From Buttiauxella gaviniae (GTDB taxonomy: Bacteria; Pseudomonadota; Gammaproteobacteria; Enterobacterales; Enterobacteriaceae), in NCBI RefSeq assembly GCF_040786275.1, contig NZ_JBFMVT010000002.1:3720001-3784000 (forward strand): 64,000 nucleotides of DNA, given 5' to 3'. The stretch's first letter is position 1. The number at the start of each line of letters is the position of its first letter. The position numbers were made by a program, and so were the translations under genes. The notes beneath the pieces were generated by a model. It was not told where the DNA came from and did no database searches. It saw only the letters and a list, made by a program, of their open reading frames with translations. Below are positions 1 through 9,493 of the stretch, in pieces.

Positions 1-475
1 GCCAGTGAGCCAATGTAGACTCTGATTGTCGAAGCAGTGGGCGGGTATAAAGCGCCTGGCTAATATCGCGATCGAGACGGCTGAGCTTACTGTAGCGAAA
101 TGTGGCATCGTCACCATCAAGTTTGGGCCAGCACTGAAACCAGAAATGGGTAATAAATTCACTCAGGAAATGGAACCCTGTTTCCGTGCCTTCAATACCA
201 TGCAAATGGGTCAGTGCTTCTACAAACCAACAGCCGATCTGTAGATCTTTGCTTTTCTGAGAGAGTGCGGTAACGCTCAGCGATCGCACTTTATGCCAGT
301 CGGCGCGGCGTGGTTCAGCAATCGTCCATTCATCCTGTGGGAGATAGTCCGGATCGCTCTCGCGCGCTTTACGAATATCATCATAAATTTGCTCATATTC
401 AAGATTGATACCGGCCGGATTTTCCGGGCTAACAGGCATCAACAGAGCGGCTATTTCTGGTTGCATCGATGACAT
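1..475 (-). CDS. tssA: T6SS protein TssA, N-terminal part (cut by window edge)
   Basis: The minus strand is open from an ATG at 475-473 to base 1, about 158 codons beginning MSSMQPEIAALLMPVS and including the stretch SPENPAGINLEYE. This pattern, an early P-(V/I)-S followed by NPAG-x-(N/D)-L-x-Y, is typical of the ImpA N-terminal domain of TssA proteins. TssA caps and coordinates assembly of the T6SS tail tube and sheath in the cytoplasm. The gene lies 5 bases downstream of the PAAR gene in the same direction, which fits one transcription unit. The C-terminal part, which defines the TssA subtype, lies outside the window. A second in-frame ATG lies three codons on. Confidence 0.8.
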   Translation of the reverse strand, partial: MSSMQPEIAALLMPVSPENPAGINLEYEQIYDDIRKARESDPDYLPQDEWTIAEPRRADWHKVRSLSVTALSQKSKDLQIGCWFVEALTHLHGIEGTETGFHFLSEFITHFWFQCWPKLDGDDATFRYSKLSRLDRDISQALYTRPLLRQSESTLAHW

Positions 476-480
476 GTATT

Positions 481-780
481 TTATCCAATGAGAACTTTAG
501 GGCAGCCCATGACGATAGTGCCGCCGTGGGCGCAGCTATCACCCATACGGGCGGCCGGTTTTTTGCCGATTAACACCTTGACACTCCCCATGACAATGCT
601 GTCCGGTGGGCCATTGCAGACGGCTATCGAGCCGACAGTGGCGGCAGGCATTCCGCCAATTAAGACCGTGGGTACACCCGGCGGCAGTATGGGGCCGCCT
701 ACGTGGGGTATCGGCGGTAAGCCGGGTGTGACCATTGGACAGACGTGCATATCTGAAACTCGGGCTGCGGGTTGCGCCAT
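481..780 (-). CDS. PAAR-domain T6SS spike tip protein
   Basis: The 99-residue protein is almost entirely a PAAR domain. It starts MAQPAARVSDMHVCPMVTPG, and later has GKKPAARMGDSCAHGG and ends VLIG. Histidine and cysteine residues in the DMHVCP and DSCAHGG segments fit the zinc site that sharpens the PAAR cone. PAAR proteins cap the VgrG trimer and can carry effectors. This one has no extension at either end, so any cargo would bind non-covalently. Its ATG overlaps the stop of the preceding gene by one base, indicating translational coupling within the vgrG unit. Confidence 0.9.
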   Translation of the reverse strand: MAQPAARVSDMHVCPMVTPGLPPIPHVGGPILPPGVPTVLIGGMPAATVGSIAVCNGPPDSIVMGSVKVLIGKKPAARMGDSCAHGGTIVMGCPKVLIG

Positions 781-1262
781 TACGCTTTCTCCTGATTAAG
801 CCATTGTGTGAGCAAGCGCTGGGTACCCTCTGCTGGGTTGTCAGCATTACGCGTTGCCAGCATCAGCACGACGCACCGGCGCATCTCAGTGCTCAGATGT
901 GGCTCGGGATACACAGGTTCTAACCCTTCCGGACTCATGCTGCCCTGCGACCAAAAAAGCGATAGGGCGAGCGCGCCCGCAGGAGTATCAAAACCCAGAG
1001 TTTCAGCGCGGCGGAAGATCTGCCAGCGCAGTTTTTCATCGGGTTGTTCATACCAGCGTTGCATTTCGTCAAGCAGATGCACGTCGTTGTGTTGCCCCAT
1101 TGCACGTAGATTCCTGAGCAACCAAAGGCTTAATGAACGGGCGTCAGCGTGTTGCACCCATGAGGTAATAACCTCTTCCCACTGACCCTCGATAATTTGC
1201 CGCTGCTCATCATTTGGCCTGTTTATCGCCGCGTCGCGCTGGGGATAGCTGTAATCAGACAT
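780..1262 (-). CDS. Small T6SS-linked protein between vgrG and PAAR, function unknown
   Basis: This is a 160-residue, Trp- and Leu-rich, probably alpha-helical soluble protein with no signal peptide or membrane segment. It contains stretches such as WLLRNLRAM and GALALSLFWSQGSMSPEGLEPV. It resembles, from memory, the DUF6931-type family seen in T6SS loci, but I could not check this. It sits 9 bases after vgrG and overlaps the PAAR gene by one base, so it is probably co-produced with the spike. By position it could be an adaptor or chaperone loading PAAR or an effector onto VgrG, but it does not look like the DUF1795 or DUF4123 adaptors. Function is inferred from position only. Confidence 0.7.
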   Translation of the reverse strand: MSDYSYPQRDAAINRPNDEQRQIIEGQWEEVITSWVQHADARSLSLWLLRNLRAMGQHNDVHLLDEMQRWYEQPDEKLRWQIFRRAETLGFDTPAGALALSLFWSQGSMSPEGLEPVYPEPHLSTEMRRCVVLMLATRNADNPAEGTQRLLTQWLNQEKA

Positions 1263-1271
1263 ACTGTTTCC

Positions 1272-3233
1272 TTAACCAATATTGATGATGCCGCCTTTAA
1301 TCTGCGTCATACCGCTTCCTTGCACCGTGGTCATCGCGCCTTTAAGCTCGGCAGTACCGGAGCCTTCGATTTTGATCATCGTGCCGCTGATGGTGATACC
1401 GCTGGGCGAAATCGCGATTTTGTTGGAGCCGACTTTCAGCTCAATGGACTGCGTGGATTCGATCACACAGGTTTTGTCGGTTTTGATCTTGCCGCTACCA
1501 CCGGTGGCGACAAGGGAGTAATTACCGTTCTGCAGGCTGGTGGTCACATTGCCGGTAACTTTTTGCTCCATATCTCCTTTTTCGAGAGTGATATGCAGCG
1601 AGCCTTTTTTCAGGACTAGCTTGTCGTTACCTTTGGTTATTTCCGTGTCGCGATTTGCGCCAATTTTGCTTTTAACTTCGTGCGTGACATCGCTGGTAAC
1701 ATCGTTCTTCACCGTCAGTAACAGATCTTTTTGCGCGATAATCGTTAACTTCTCTTCGTCTTTCTTGTCGTTAAAACTCAAGCGATGACCGTCTTCCATT
1801 CCTCCATTACTGGAGCTGCGCGTTACGAAGCCTGACTCGGTTTTCTCATCCGGTAAGGCGAAAGGCAGTTTGTTCTGGCCGTTGTAAACAGAGCCTGTTA
1901 CCAGTGGAAAATCCGGGTTGCCTTGAACAAAACTCACTAATACTTCGCTGCCGATGCGGGGAATAAACTGAAAGCCGAATTTACTGCCGGTCCAGGGTTG
2001 TGAGATGCGCACCCAGCACGAACTGGTATCGTCATTTTTGCCATCCATGTCCCATGGAAACTGGATTTTGATACGCCCGTATTCGTCGGTGTGAATCTCT
2101 TCGGAAGAAGGGCCAACGACTTTGGCAATCAGCACACCGGCAATCTCTGGCGGTGTACGGGTGCAGATCGGACGCCACCTGACATTGTTTTGCAGCGACT
2201 GAATTTCACAGTGATAGCCACCCGCGCCGCTTTCGAAATTATTGGTAGCCTCAAAGTTGAGGGCCTGAATGCGGTAGCTGCCACTGTCTGTGGGGTGATC
2301 TATCAGGTTGAAAACTTCGCCGCAGCTTAGCCAGTGTGCGTTGACGGTTGCGTCGTACATAGTGGCGTTGGTTTCAAAAGCCTCCATTGTATTTTGGGCT
2401 TTGCTGGTGAGCTGTGAGCGTTCGTTGAGTGGGGTAATATCCGTAAACTTCAACGCGTCGATTTTTTGCGTATTAGCGGTTGATGTGATGTGGTCTTCCA
2501 CGGCAGCCGCTTTTTGCATGTTGTAGCCGGAAAATTCAACTTTAGAAGGGACCAGCAATGAGCTGGAGGACCAACTGTCAATATTGCCGGGCGTCAGGAT
2601 TTTTCCCTGATGGTGCCAGGGCAGAGAGGGAGCTTTCGCCATCGGGTGCCCGGTTGGCTGATCCGCTAGCACCAGGGTGTGCTGGTTTTCCTGATGCTTG
2701 AAGAAGTAATAGATACCTTCTTCTTCCAGCAGACGGCTGATGAAATCGAAGTCAGACTCGCGGTACTGAACGCAGTATTCCCGTTTCTGATAGCTATTAC
2801 GCAACTGGTAATCCACCTGATTGATATGGTGTTCACCGAGAAGTTTGCCAACCACATCAGGGACGGTGATATTTTGCCAGACACGCATTGAGCGTCCCAT
2901 GCGGAGCAGCGCTAAAGTGGGCTCCAGTCTGAGAAGGCATATCGTCTGGTTATCAGCATCCCGCCCGCGTTGAATGTGGGTCACTGTGCCATGAAGGTAA
3001 CGTTGTGGCAGGTTGTGTAAACCGTCACCAATCTGACAGGAAACACTCTGGCCATGTAAAGCCGCAATTCCTTTTTCATTAAGTGCAGTCAGGGAACGTA
3101 ATTCATAGCAAAAAGGGGAGGAAATCGCCTCATTGCCCTTTACTGAAAGCAGTAATAAGTCGGAGGCGATTGGACCGTTCCAGTGCAGAAAGTGATTTTT
3201 CTGCGTCTCTTTTAGCTGTGCTGTTAATAACAT
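1272..3233 (-). CDS. vgrG: T6SS spike protein VgrG
   Basis: VgrG forms the trimeric spike of the T6SS. The N-terminal part is gp27-like and carries the hallmark ESDFDFISRLLEEEGIYYFF around residues 159-178. An OB-fold gp5-like part follows near residues 380-450 (EYGRIKIQFPWD, GSEVLVSFVQGNPDFP). The C-terminus is a beta-helix needle with repeating short strands, ending IKGGIINIG. At about 653 residues it has no extra effector domain. I chose the ATG at 3233 because an AAGGAAG ribosome binding site is well spaced from it; an in-frame ATG two codons upstream (3239) is too close to that site. The small protein and PAAR genes follow directly. Confidence 0.95.
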   Translation of the reverse strand: MLLTAQLKETQKNHFLHWNGPIASDLLLLSVKGNEAISSPFCYELRSLTALNEKGIAALHGQSVSCQIGDGLHNLPQRYLHGTVTHIQRGRDADNQTICLLRLEPTLALLRMGRSMRVWQNITVPDVVGKLLGEHHINQVDYQLRNSYQKREYCVQYRESDFDFISRLLEEEGIYYFFKHQENQHTLVLADQPTGHPMAKAPSLPWHHQGKILTPGNIDSWSSSSLLVPSKVEFSGYNMQKAAAVEDHITSTANTQKIDALKFTDITPLNERSQLTSKAQNTMEAFETNATMYDATVNAHWLSCGEVFNLIDHPTDSGSYRIQALNFEATNNFESGAGGYHCEIQSLQNNVRWRPICTRTPPEIAGVLIAKVVGPSSEEIHTDEYGRIKIQFPWDMDGKNDDTSSCWVRISQPWTGSKFGFQFIPRIGSEVLVSFVQGNPDFPLVTGSVYNGQNKLPFALPDEKTESGFVTRSSSNGGMEDGHRLSFNDKKDEEKLTIIAQKDLLLTVKNDVTSDVTHEVKSKIGANRDTEITKGNDKLVLKKGSLHITLEKGDMEQKVTGNVTTSLQNGNYSLVATGGSGKIKTDKTCVIESTQSIELKVGSNKIAISPSGITISGTMIKIEGSGTAELKGAMTTVQGSGMTQIKGGIINIG

Positions 3234-3298
3234 TCTCATCTTCCTTTTGAGGCAATCAGTAATTCCATCGTTGTTGCAAAAGCAAGCACTCTACTTAT

Positions 3299-4237
3299 TT
3301 ATACGGGCAACGGCAGACAGACATTAATCAATGCAGCAGGGTCGGGGTGACCGATACAAATATCCAGCCCCAACCGACCCACCCCTAATGGAACAGGCGA
3401 GCTATTGCCACTGCTAATAGTGATGTGGATTGAGAAACCTAGCCCCGGCCCAACGTATTCCCGAATGCGCGTCCAGATCTCTTGATAAAACTTGCCCTGG
3501 GGAGTGAAATGCTGCGACCGTTCTTGCTCCATCGGCCCGAAAGTGACATCAAAATGCGACTGAATATCCCAACGTACACGGCCTAGCATGGGGGCCGTTT
3601 CCAGACGCTGCGCGGAATTTCCCAGTTGGGAATGTTCAGTTTCATCCACCGTTGCCCAACCTCCGGTGAAAGGGGTGATATGCACTGGAATGCCATAATA
3701 GTGGCTGAACCACACTTCCAGATTCACCAAAGACCGCACCGGTGACGAAAACAAATGGGCATAGTTTTCCCCGCAAGAGACCGACGGAGATGCCAATAAA
3801 CCGGTTAACGCCATCGTCGCCTGCTGCAAGGGCAGTTGGGTTTCAGACTCGGCAAGAGCATAAAGATGGTTTTTTTGCCATGCGAGGTAATCCAGGCAGT
3901 AAAGCCGGTGACCAAACATATCCAGAAAGGCTTTCGCGCTGTGGTCACCATAACGACACTGGCGTTCGATCATCCATTCGGTATAAGCCGTGGGAAGTGC
4001 GCCTTGGGCACCCGTCAGCCCGTTCTGCCATAACGTGATACGCAATGGATCGTCCGGAGTAGCCTGATCGATACTGGCGATCTGGCCTGCAGGTGTATCA
4101 AGGGAAAGGGTGGAAACAAGCTGAAAATGGTTATCCAGCCAGTCTGCCGTGCCGGTTTTGCCGCGACGCAGTTTGTGCATTAACGTGCGAATCTGTTGAT
4201 AGAAATTAAAGCGGCTGGTGATACGGGTTAAATCCAT
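3299..4237 (-). CDS. tssG: T6SS baseplate protein TssG
   Basis: TssG (312 residues, VasB/ImpH type) forms the baseplate wedge with TssF and TssE. Seen here are the N-terminal FNFYQQIRTLMHK segment, the conserved LFSSPVRSLVNLEVWFSHYYGIPV region and a C-terminal part with GPGLGFSIHITI. Length is normal for the family. The start overlaps the end of tssF by 10 bases, which implies translational coupling. A 65-base gap separates it from vgrG. Confidence 0.93.
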   Translation of the reverse strand: MDLTRITSRFNFYQQIRTLMHKLRRGKTGTADWLDNHFQLVSTLSLDTPAGQIASIDQATPDDPLRITLWQNGLTGAQGALPTAYTEWMIERQCRYGDHSAKAFLDMFGHRLYCLDYLAWQKNHLYALAESETQLPLQQATMALTGLLASPSVSCGENYAHLFSSPVRSLVNLEVWFSHYYGIPVHITPFTGGWATVDETEHSQLGNSAQRLETAPMLGRVRWDIQSHFDVTFGPMEQERSQHFTPQGKFYQEIWTRIREYVGPGLGFSIHITISSGNSSPVPLGVGRLGLDICIGHPDPAALINVCLPLPV

Positions 4238-6024
4238 GACAGTTTTCCTGCCCGCACAGGCCAGATACGGCGGGTATGTTCTTCATTTTCAATCAGCGTT
4301 GTCACGCGGGTAAAGCTGTTGACCGGCGCATACAACCCGAGAAAATGATCAAGAAAACAACACAGCAAAAAATATTCAGGTTCGTTCAGCGCGTCGTGAG
4401 TAAAAGTCAGCGTCAGGGCCATACCGCGCGCAAGCGTCTGTGGGTCGTTGGCTACTAACCGTGCGGTAATTGGTTTTACCTCAAGATGCAGGATCATATT
4501 AATGATACGCGTGATAGCCGGACGATCATGGAAGTTGTATAGCATCAGCGTTTCACGCAGCACCTGCACACCCTGGCTACCGCTTAGCAGCATATGGTTG
4601 AGGGACAACTGAGAGATAAGACGCCAGCGTACGGCACTTTTATCCGGCGGTAATATCGTACGCGTAGGGCGGTTAAGCGCACTGATCTTCAGGTTGGCTA
4701 ACGGTAGATCAGAATCAAAATCGCCATCAGGGTGGCCATTCTTAATCTGACTCGGTATATCCCCATTCGTGCAGGTTAAGCTCAGGGTAACCATGTCGGT
4801 TTTCGGTGAAACGGGCTGGCTGTTAAGGTTGGCAAAGGCGATGAACATTTTACGTTCAGCCCCTGTAACGGTCACTGTTTCGCGTAGAAAACTCTGCCAG
4901 TAGATACCTGTATCGCCATCAATGCGTGAGTGGTCGATACCAAATAGCGGCTGGACGGGAATTATCGGCCGTTCCACTTCATCTTTCCCCTGAATAAAAA
5001 CATGGTTGATGGCCCAGACATCAATCTGCTTCTGCCGACGTATATCAGGGATTACCGGGTACTCTGCGATGTTCTCTGTCAGGACGATGGGTTCGGCGCG
5101 CTGAGCAAACAGGTTGATAGCAGGGGTACAATTGAGTCTGAAAAAAGAGGCATCAATAACCTTTGCCAGTTTCTCCAACTGGTGATTCAGATGTGTGCGG
5201 TTAAATATGATTTCAAAACTGAATTCAGAACTTGCATTCGCATGGAAATTGTCAGGTAACTGAATATCCAGAAAATAGAACTTTTGAGGGAAGAAAAAAT
5301 AATCCTGTATCAGTGCATGAATGGGGGCCACGCGGGGATCCTGTGCAATAAGCCCCTCTTCATGTTTAAACCCAGCCGGGCTTATTGCCGTGCTGTTTAA
5401 TGGGTAAAAAGCGTGATCTTGATAAACGCTTAGCTGCTTGATCTCAGAGCATAGCAGTGTGTAAAGGATATTTACCGCATTACTGGGGCCATGCAAAAAC
5501 AGACGTAGAGTTTCGCCAGCCACCACAGCACCAGACCAAACCTGAAAACTTAAATGCAGATGCCAATTAAAGCTCTGTTCATCAAAACTTAATCGAGCCT
5601 GGCCCAGCGACAAGGGTAAAAGGACAACAGGATAGACAGTCTGGAACTGACAGATTGCTTCATCTATATGCCGTGAAAATAGCGAGGCGCCTGCAGCAAT
5701 ACTATTCCTGTCAGTAATACCACTGGTTTGGCGATTTGGCTCAATAGACACAATGCATGTCGATGGCATCACCCGTAAAAACTGTGGGGCGATAGTGGTT
5801 AGCAACGCTTCGGTGAGCTCAGGCATATCGTCGTCTAAACGTTGATGTATGCGCGAAGTTAATAATGCAAAAGACTCAATAATTCTTTCAACATGTGGGT
5901 CTTCTGACTCCCCCTCGATCATACCCAAACGGCGGGCAATCTTTGGGAAGCGGCTGGCAAATACCTTGCCATGCTGCTTTAAAAAGGCCAGTTCTTTCTG
6001 GTAATACGACAGGAGCCTATTCAT
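4228..6024 (-). CDS. tssF: T6SS baseplate protein TssF
   Basis: TssF (VasA/ImpG type, 598 residues) is the main wedge protein of the T6SS baseplate. The start MNRLLSYYQKELAFLKQHG is the usual TssF N-terminus, and ARRLGMIEGESEDPHVERIIESFALL is the characteristic following region. The reading frame extends 14 codons further upstream, but the ATG at 6024 gives the family-standard start and overlaps the tssE stop by 8 bases. It works with TssG and TssE in the cytoplasm at the membrane complex. Confidence 0.94.
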   Translation of the reverse strand: MNRLLSYYQKELAFLKQHGKVFASRFPKIARRLGMIEGESEDPHVERIIESFALLTSRIHQRLDDDMPELTEALLTTIAPQFLRVMPSTCIVSIEPNRQTSGITDRNSIAAGASLFSRHIDEAICQFQTVYPVVLLPLSLGQARLSFDEQSFNWHLHLSFQVWSGAVVAGETLRLFLHGPSNAVNILYTLLCSEIKQLSVYQDHAFYPLNSTAISPAGFKHEEGLIAQDPRVAPIHALIQDYFFFPQKFYFLDIQLPDNFHANASSEFSFEIIFNRTHLNHQLEKLAKVIDASFFRLNCTPAINLFAQRAEPIVLTENIAEYPVIPDIRRQKQIDVWAINHVFIQGKDEVERPIIPVQPLFGIDHSRIDGDTGIYWQSFLRETVTVTGAERKMFIAFANLNSQPVSPKTDMVTLSLTCTNGDIPSQIKNGHPDGDFDSDLPLANLKISALNRPTRTILPPDKSAVRWRLISQLSLNHMLLSGSQGVQVLRETLMLYNFHDRPAITRIINMILHLEVKPITARLVANDPQTLARGMALTLTFTHDALNEPEYFLLCCFLDHFLGLYAPVNSFTRVTTLIENEEHTRRIWPVRAGKLSWI

Positions 6025-6433
6025 TGAAATAAAACTTACCCGTGCAGTCATCCCATACCAGCGCAAAATTCACGGGCAATGTTTTATGCAAAGCATTTAT
6101 TTCAAATATGATGTTAGAAGATTCATTCATTTTAGTGATAATTACAACGTCGGTTAAACGCGGTTCGAAACGCAGCAAGGTGTTTTTTATCCGTTCTTCA
6201 ATTACAGTTTTCCGTCGGTCTGTATCATGAATTTGTGAAACCGATTCATTGATCCCATAATTTAATACCGAGGCATTTACCAGCGGTAAATTTTCAATCC
6301 ATGCAAAACGAGCACGTGAAGAAAAAAGCATCTTGAGCTCGTTAAGGAGCCAGGTGCTTTTTTCTTCACTCTGATAATGTTCGTTTTCATCCTGGGGAAA
6401 GTTATCACTCAGGCGTAGTAATAACGAAGGCAT
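6017..6433 (-). CDS. tssE: T6SS baseplate protein TssE (gp25-like)
   Basis: A 138-residue protein beginning MPSLLLRLSDNFPQDE. It carries the gp25/lysozyme-like baseplate fold: ENLPLVNASVLNYGI followed by the family pattern of an Arg-rich segment (DTDRRKTVIEERIKNTLLRFEPRL). TssE nucleates sheath polymerisation from the baseplate. It lies between hcp and tssF, overlapping tssF. Confidence 0.92.
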   Translation of the reverse strand: MPSLLLRLSDNFPQDENEHYQSEEKSTWLLNELKMLFSSRARFAWIENLPLVNASVLNYGINESVSQIHDTDRRKTVIEERIKNTLLRFEPRLTDVVIITKMNESSNIIFEINALHKTLPVNFALVWDDCTGKFYFNE

Positions 6434-6489
6434 GTTGAAACCTCATATTAAATAAAGCAGTGCTCGCACACTGCTTCGAAATAAATAGC

Positions 6490-6972
6490 TTATTTAAGCG
6501 CTTTCTCTGGAATGTCGTATTTAATTGGTCCGATTTTATCCAGTCCAGTTTCCAGTGCATTCGGCACATTGAATGTCACTTCAACCATTCCTTCATAAGT
6601 GAAAGAAAGGTTCATAAATAATTTTTCACGCATTTCAAAGTTCAGGCTATTGAATTTGCAATCGTTATAAACAGAACGCTGAATTTCATAGTCCTGGTCG
6701 AACTGGTCGGAACCACGATGAACAATAGTGATGGAGATTTTTTTATAACCGCGCTTCAAATATTGCTCGTATAAAGTGCTGGTCTCTTTCGTGACCAGAA
6801 TAGAAGCATCGCAGGATTCAAAATAGGTCCCATCGCGACCGGCATAGGTAGACAGGCCAGCAGGAGAATACCCCTCCATCCAGCCCTTATATTTTTTTTC
6901 TTCAGAAGAACCGGCAACATCTTTACCGTCGATAGTGATCTGAATGAACTGACAATCTTTCAACTTTGCCAT
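6490..6972 (-). CDS. hcp: T6SS tube protein Hcp
   Basis: Hcp (160 residues) forms the hexameric rings of the T6SS inner tube and is secreted. It starts MAKLKDCQFIQITIDGKDVAGSS and contains the typical EGYSPAGLSTYAGRDGTYFESC segment and a C-terminal FNLSFTYEGMVEVTFNVPN-like beta strand (here MNLSFTYEGMVEVTFNVPN). There is no signal peptide and no C-terminal toxin extension. A 56-base gap separates it from tssE and 27 bases separate it from tssC. Confidence 0.93.
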   Translation of the reverse strand: MAKLKDCQFIQITIDGKDVAGSSEEKKYKGWMEGYSPAGLSTYAGRDGTYFESCDASILVTKETSTLYEQYLKRGYKKISITIVHRGSDQFDQDYEIQRSVYNDCKFNSLNFEMREKLFMNLSFTYEGMVEVTFNVPNALETGLDKIGPIKYDIPEKALK

Positions 6973-6999
6973 TATTTATTTCCTTTCTATAAATGACAG

Positions 7000-8481
7000 T
7001 TAAGCACTGGCCGCCGCAGGCAAATCTGCGACCAAACGCAGTGACATACTTAAACCTTCCAATTGGAAGTGAGGTTTTAAATAGGCAATCGCACGAAAAG
7101 TACCAGGGAAGCCAGGTACTTCTACAACTTCAACGCTTGCTTCACGCAGCGGATAACGGGCTTTGGTTTCCGGCCCGGCGTTATCTGACGCGACGACATA
7201 TTGCATGATCCATTTCTGCAAATACTCTTCGCATTCGCTTCGGGACATGAAACTACCGACTTTGTCGCGGACAATTGACTTCAGGTAATGAGCAAACCGT
7301 GATGTTGCCAGAATGTACTGTAACTGGCTTGAAAGCCGCGCGTTGGCATTAGCTTGATCGGAATTATAAAGCCGTGGTTTGTTAACCGATTGCACCGCGA
7401 AGAACGCGGCGTAATCGGTCCCTTTGCAATGAACCAAAGGAATAAAGCCAAGGTCGGACAACTCTTTTTCACGGCGATCGGAAATTGCTACCTGCGTTGG
7501 GCATTGCATGACACGCTCACCGCTGGCAGACACGTAATTATAGGCTGGCAGGGCATTTACCAGACCGCCACCTTCCACACCACGAATTGATGCGCACCAG
7601 CCATATTGCTCGAAAGAGTCGATAACGCGGCCTGCCAGTTCGTAGGCAGAGTTAATCCACAAATAGTCGGAGCCAACCTCATTTTCCCGGATGTGCTCTT
7701 CAAAACCGAAGGTCTCGACAGCAATGGTTTTTGCTCCATACGGCATACGGCCAAGTACGGCGGGCAGCGTCAGGCCAATATAACGGCTGTCGTCCGTTTG
7801 GCGGAAGGAACGCCACCGGGCGTAATCGGTGGTGTCGAACATTTTCGCCAGATCGCGCGGGCGCGGCATGTCAGAGAAGTCGTTCATTGAGAGCATGCCC
7901 GGAGCAATCGCGCTCAGGAATGGGGCATGAGCCGCAGCAGCCACGTGCGAGATTTGCTCCAGAAGTTCAATATCCTGAGGGGTATTATCAAACTGGAAAT
8001 CGCCGACAAAGGCTGAGAACGGGACGCCACCGAATGTGCCATACTCGCTTTCATAGACAGATTTAAACAGTATCGATTGGTCGAAATCGGATGCCGATTT
8101 AAAATCTTTGATCAAATCTTGTTTGGTACATTGCAGCACGCGAACCTGAGTATTTTCGGTGACGCTGGATGAGACCAGTTTGTGCAAGCCACGCCAGGAT
8201 GATTCCTTTTTCTGAAATTCTGGCGCATGCATAATCAGGCTGATCTGGTTGGAAAGTAACTCGTCAATGGCGGTAATACGAGCTTCAATGCTACCGATTA
8301 GATCGCTCGATACTACTACTGCGCCTGAAACAACTTCCGCAAGAAAGTTATTCAATTGTGATTTCATGCGATCACGGTCAGATTCACGACGGATTGCCTG
8401 AGAGTTATCGATCATTTTATCCAGATAATCTTCACTCAGCGTTGGCGCATCGGCCACATTCAGTATGTGCTCAGCACTCAT
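7000..8481 (-). CDS. tssC: T6SS sheath large subunit TssC
   Basis: TssC (VipB, 493 residues) forms the contractile sheath with TssB. The conserved PEFQKKESSWRGLHKLV motif near residue 88, the FGFEEHIRENEVGSDYLWINSAYELAGRVIDSFEQYGWC region and the C-terminal YLKPHFQLEGLSMSLRLVADLP tail are all present. Length is normal. Its start overlaps the tssB stop by 4 bases, the usual coupled sheath pair. Confidence 0.97.
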   Translation of the reverse strand: MSAEHILNVADAPTLSEDYLDKMIDNSQAIRRESDRDRMKSQLNNFLAEVVSGAVVVSSDLIGSIEARITAIDELLSNQISLIMHAPEFQKKESSWRGLHKLVSSSVTENTQVRVLQCTKQDLIKDFKSASDFDQSILFKSVYESEYGTFGGVPFSAFVGDFQFDNTPQDIELLEQISHVAAAAHAPFLSAIAPGMLSMNDFSDMPRPRDLAKMFDTTDYARWRSFRQTDDSRYIGLTLPAVLGRMPYGAKTIAVETFGFEEHIRENEVGSDYLWINSAYELAGRVIDSFEQYGWCASIRGVEGGGLVNALPAYNYVSASGERVMQCPTQVAISDRREKELSDLGFIPLVHCKGTDYAAFFAVQSVNKPRLYNSDQANANARLSSQLQYILATSRFAHYLKSIVRDKVGSFMSRSECEEYLQKWIMQYVVASDNAGPETKARYPLREASVEVVEVPGFPGTFRAIAYLKPHFQLEGLSMSLRLVADLPAAASA

Positions 8482-8966
8482 TCTTCGTCTCCTTGAGTAT
8501 TATCCAGGCAGGAAGATGCGAAGGTCTGGTTGTTCAATAACTGAGAAAGCTGCTCTTTCAGGCGTTCATTACTGGCCGCACGATTACGCAGATCGCAAAG
8601 TTGTTCACGTAATTCGATCAGTTTGCGCAATGGCTCAACCTGGCGGGCAATATTGTCCGGAGAAAAATCATCAATACTATTAAATACTAGCGAAACAGCC
8701 AGATTACCCGGCTGAGAAGGGAGTGCGCTTTCTACTACAAACTCAGCCTCCGGCTTCATTGATGACATGATTCCGCTAAAATTGTCTTTATCAATATTGA
8801 GGAATTTTCGTTCACGAAGAGAATCGTGGCTTTTTGTAAAATCACCCATCACGCCAATCACAAGCGGTAATTCTTTAACCGTTTGTGCATTCCCAATATC
8901 CACGTCATAGGTGATTTGTACACGGGGTGGCCTTGCTTTATCTAATTTATGCTGTGTATTACTCAT
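8478..8966 (-). CDS. tssB: T6SS sheath small subunit TssB
   Basis: TssB (VipA, 162 residues) is the small sheath subunit. Key segments are the N-terminal RPPRVQITYDVDIGNAQTVKELPLVIGVMGDF region and NLAVSLVFNSIDDFSPDNIARQVEPLRKL in the middle, followed by a C-terminal helix. It is the first gene of this minus-strand T6SS unit, so the promoter should lie in the AT-rich gap to its right (8967 onward). ClpV, the TssJKLM membrane complex and the rest of TssA are not in the window. Confidence 0.95.
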   Translation of the reverse strand: MSNTQHKLDKARPPRVQITYDVDIGNAQTVKELPLVIGVMGDFTKSHDSLRERKFLNIDKDNFSGIMSSMKPEAEFVVESALPSQPGNLAVSLVFNSIDDFSPDNIARQVEPLRKLIELREQLCDLRNRAASNERLKEQLSQLLNNQTFASSCLDNTQGDEE

Positions 8967-9351
8967 ATTTTTTACCCAGGATCATTTGACTGATTAATAT
9001 CCAACTCAAGAATTGTTAAATCCATTTCCAAAACTAATATCATGATTTTATTTAAAGCCACTGACTATCAACGAGAGAATGTCCAGTAATGATTTCTGCA
9101 AGTTCATAAAAAATTTTATTACGCATCAGCATTCATTTTCTCTATCGGTGAAGCAATAACATGGGATTAATCACCACGTTTGCAATCGATACGCTCTCCA
9201 TCACAATAACTCCAGAAGTTTCTTGAAGGTTTCAAAAGATTCCCAATTAATTTATGGAAAGTAATATAGATTTTTTCTGTATAAGTCTGCAATAGGATTT
9301 TAATGTATTCTAACATCAATTGATTGGTCCAAATATGGACTGATAAATTCG

Positions 9352-9381
9352 TTGACATATAAATGACGGCCAAATCATACT
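9352..9381 (+). promoter_or_regulatory. Candidate sigma-70 promoter for the effector-like gene trio
   Basis: A perfect -35 hexamer TTGACA at 9352-9357 is followed after 18 bases by CATACT at 9376-9381, a fair -10. Transcription would start near 9388 and read into the gene at 9573. The surroundings are very AT-rich, so chance matches are likely and this is only a candidate. Confidence 0.4.
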
Positions 9382-9493
9382 GCTATTTTATAGGGTGGTG
9401 ACCTGAAAGTGTTTTTATTATTGAAAATTTAAATGATTTCATAAAAATAATTATCTGTTTATTCTGGTTTGCGAGGGTGAGTGCCTGGGTATA

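Noticed and set aside
26..244. Plus-strand frame at the left edge
   Set aside because: It lies opposite the tssA coding frame, which has clear family similarity.
1197..1619. Plus-strand 140-codon frame over vgrG
   Set aside because: Antisense shadow of the VgrG C-terminal beta-helix repeats; no similarity.
9167..9373. Minus-strand 68-codon reading frame in the tssB upstream gap
   Set aside because: No recognisable domain, no good ribosome site and very AT-rich DNA; open frames of this size occur by chance there.
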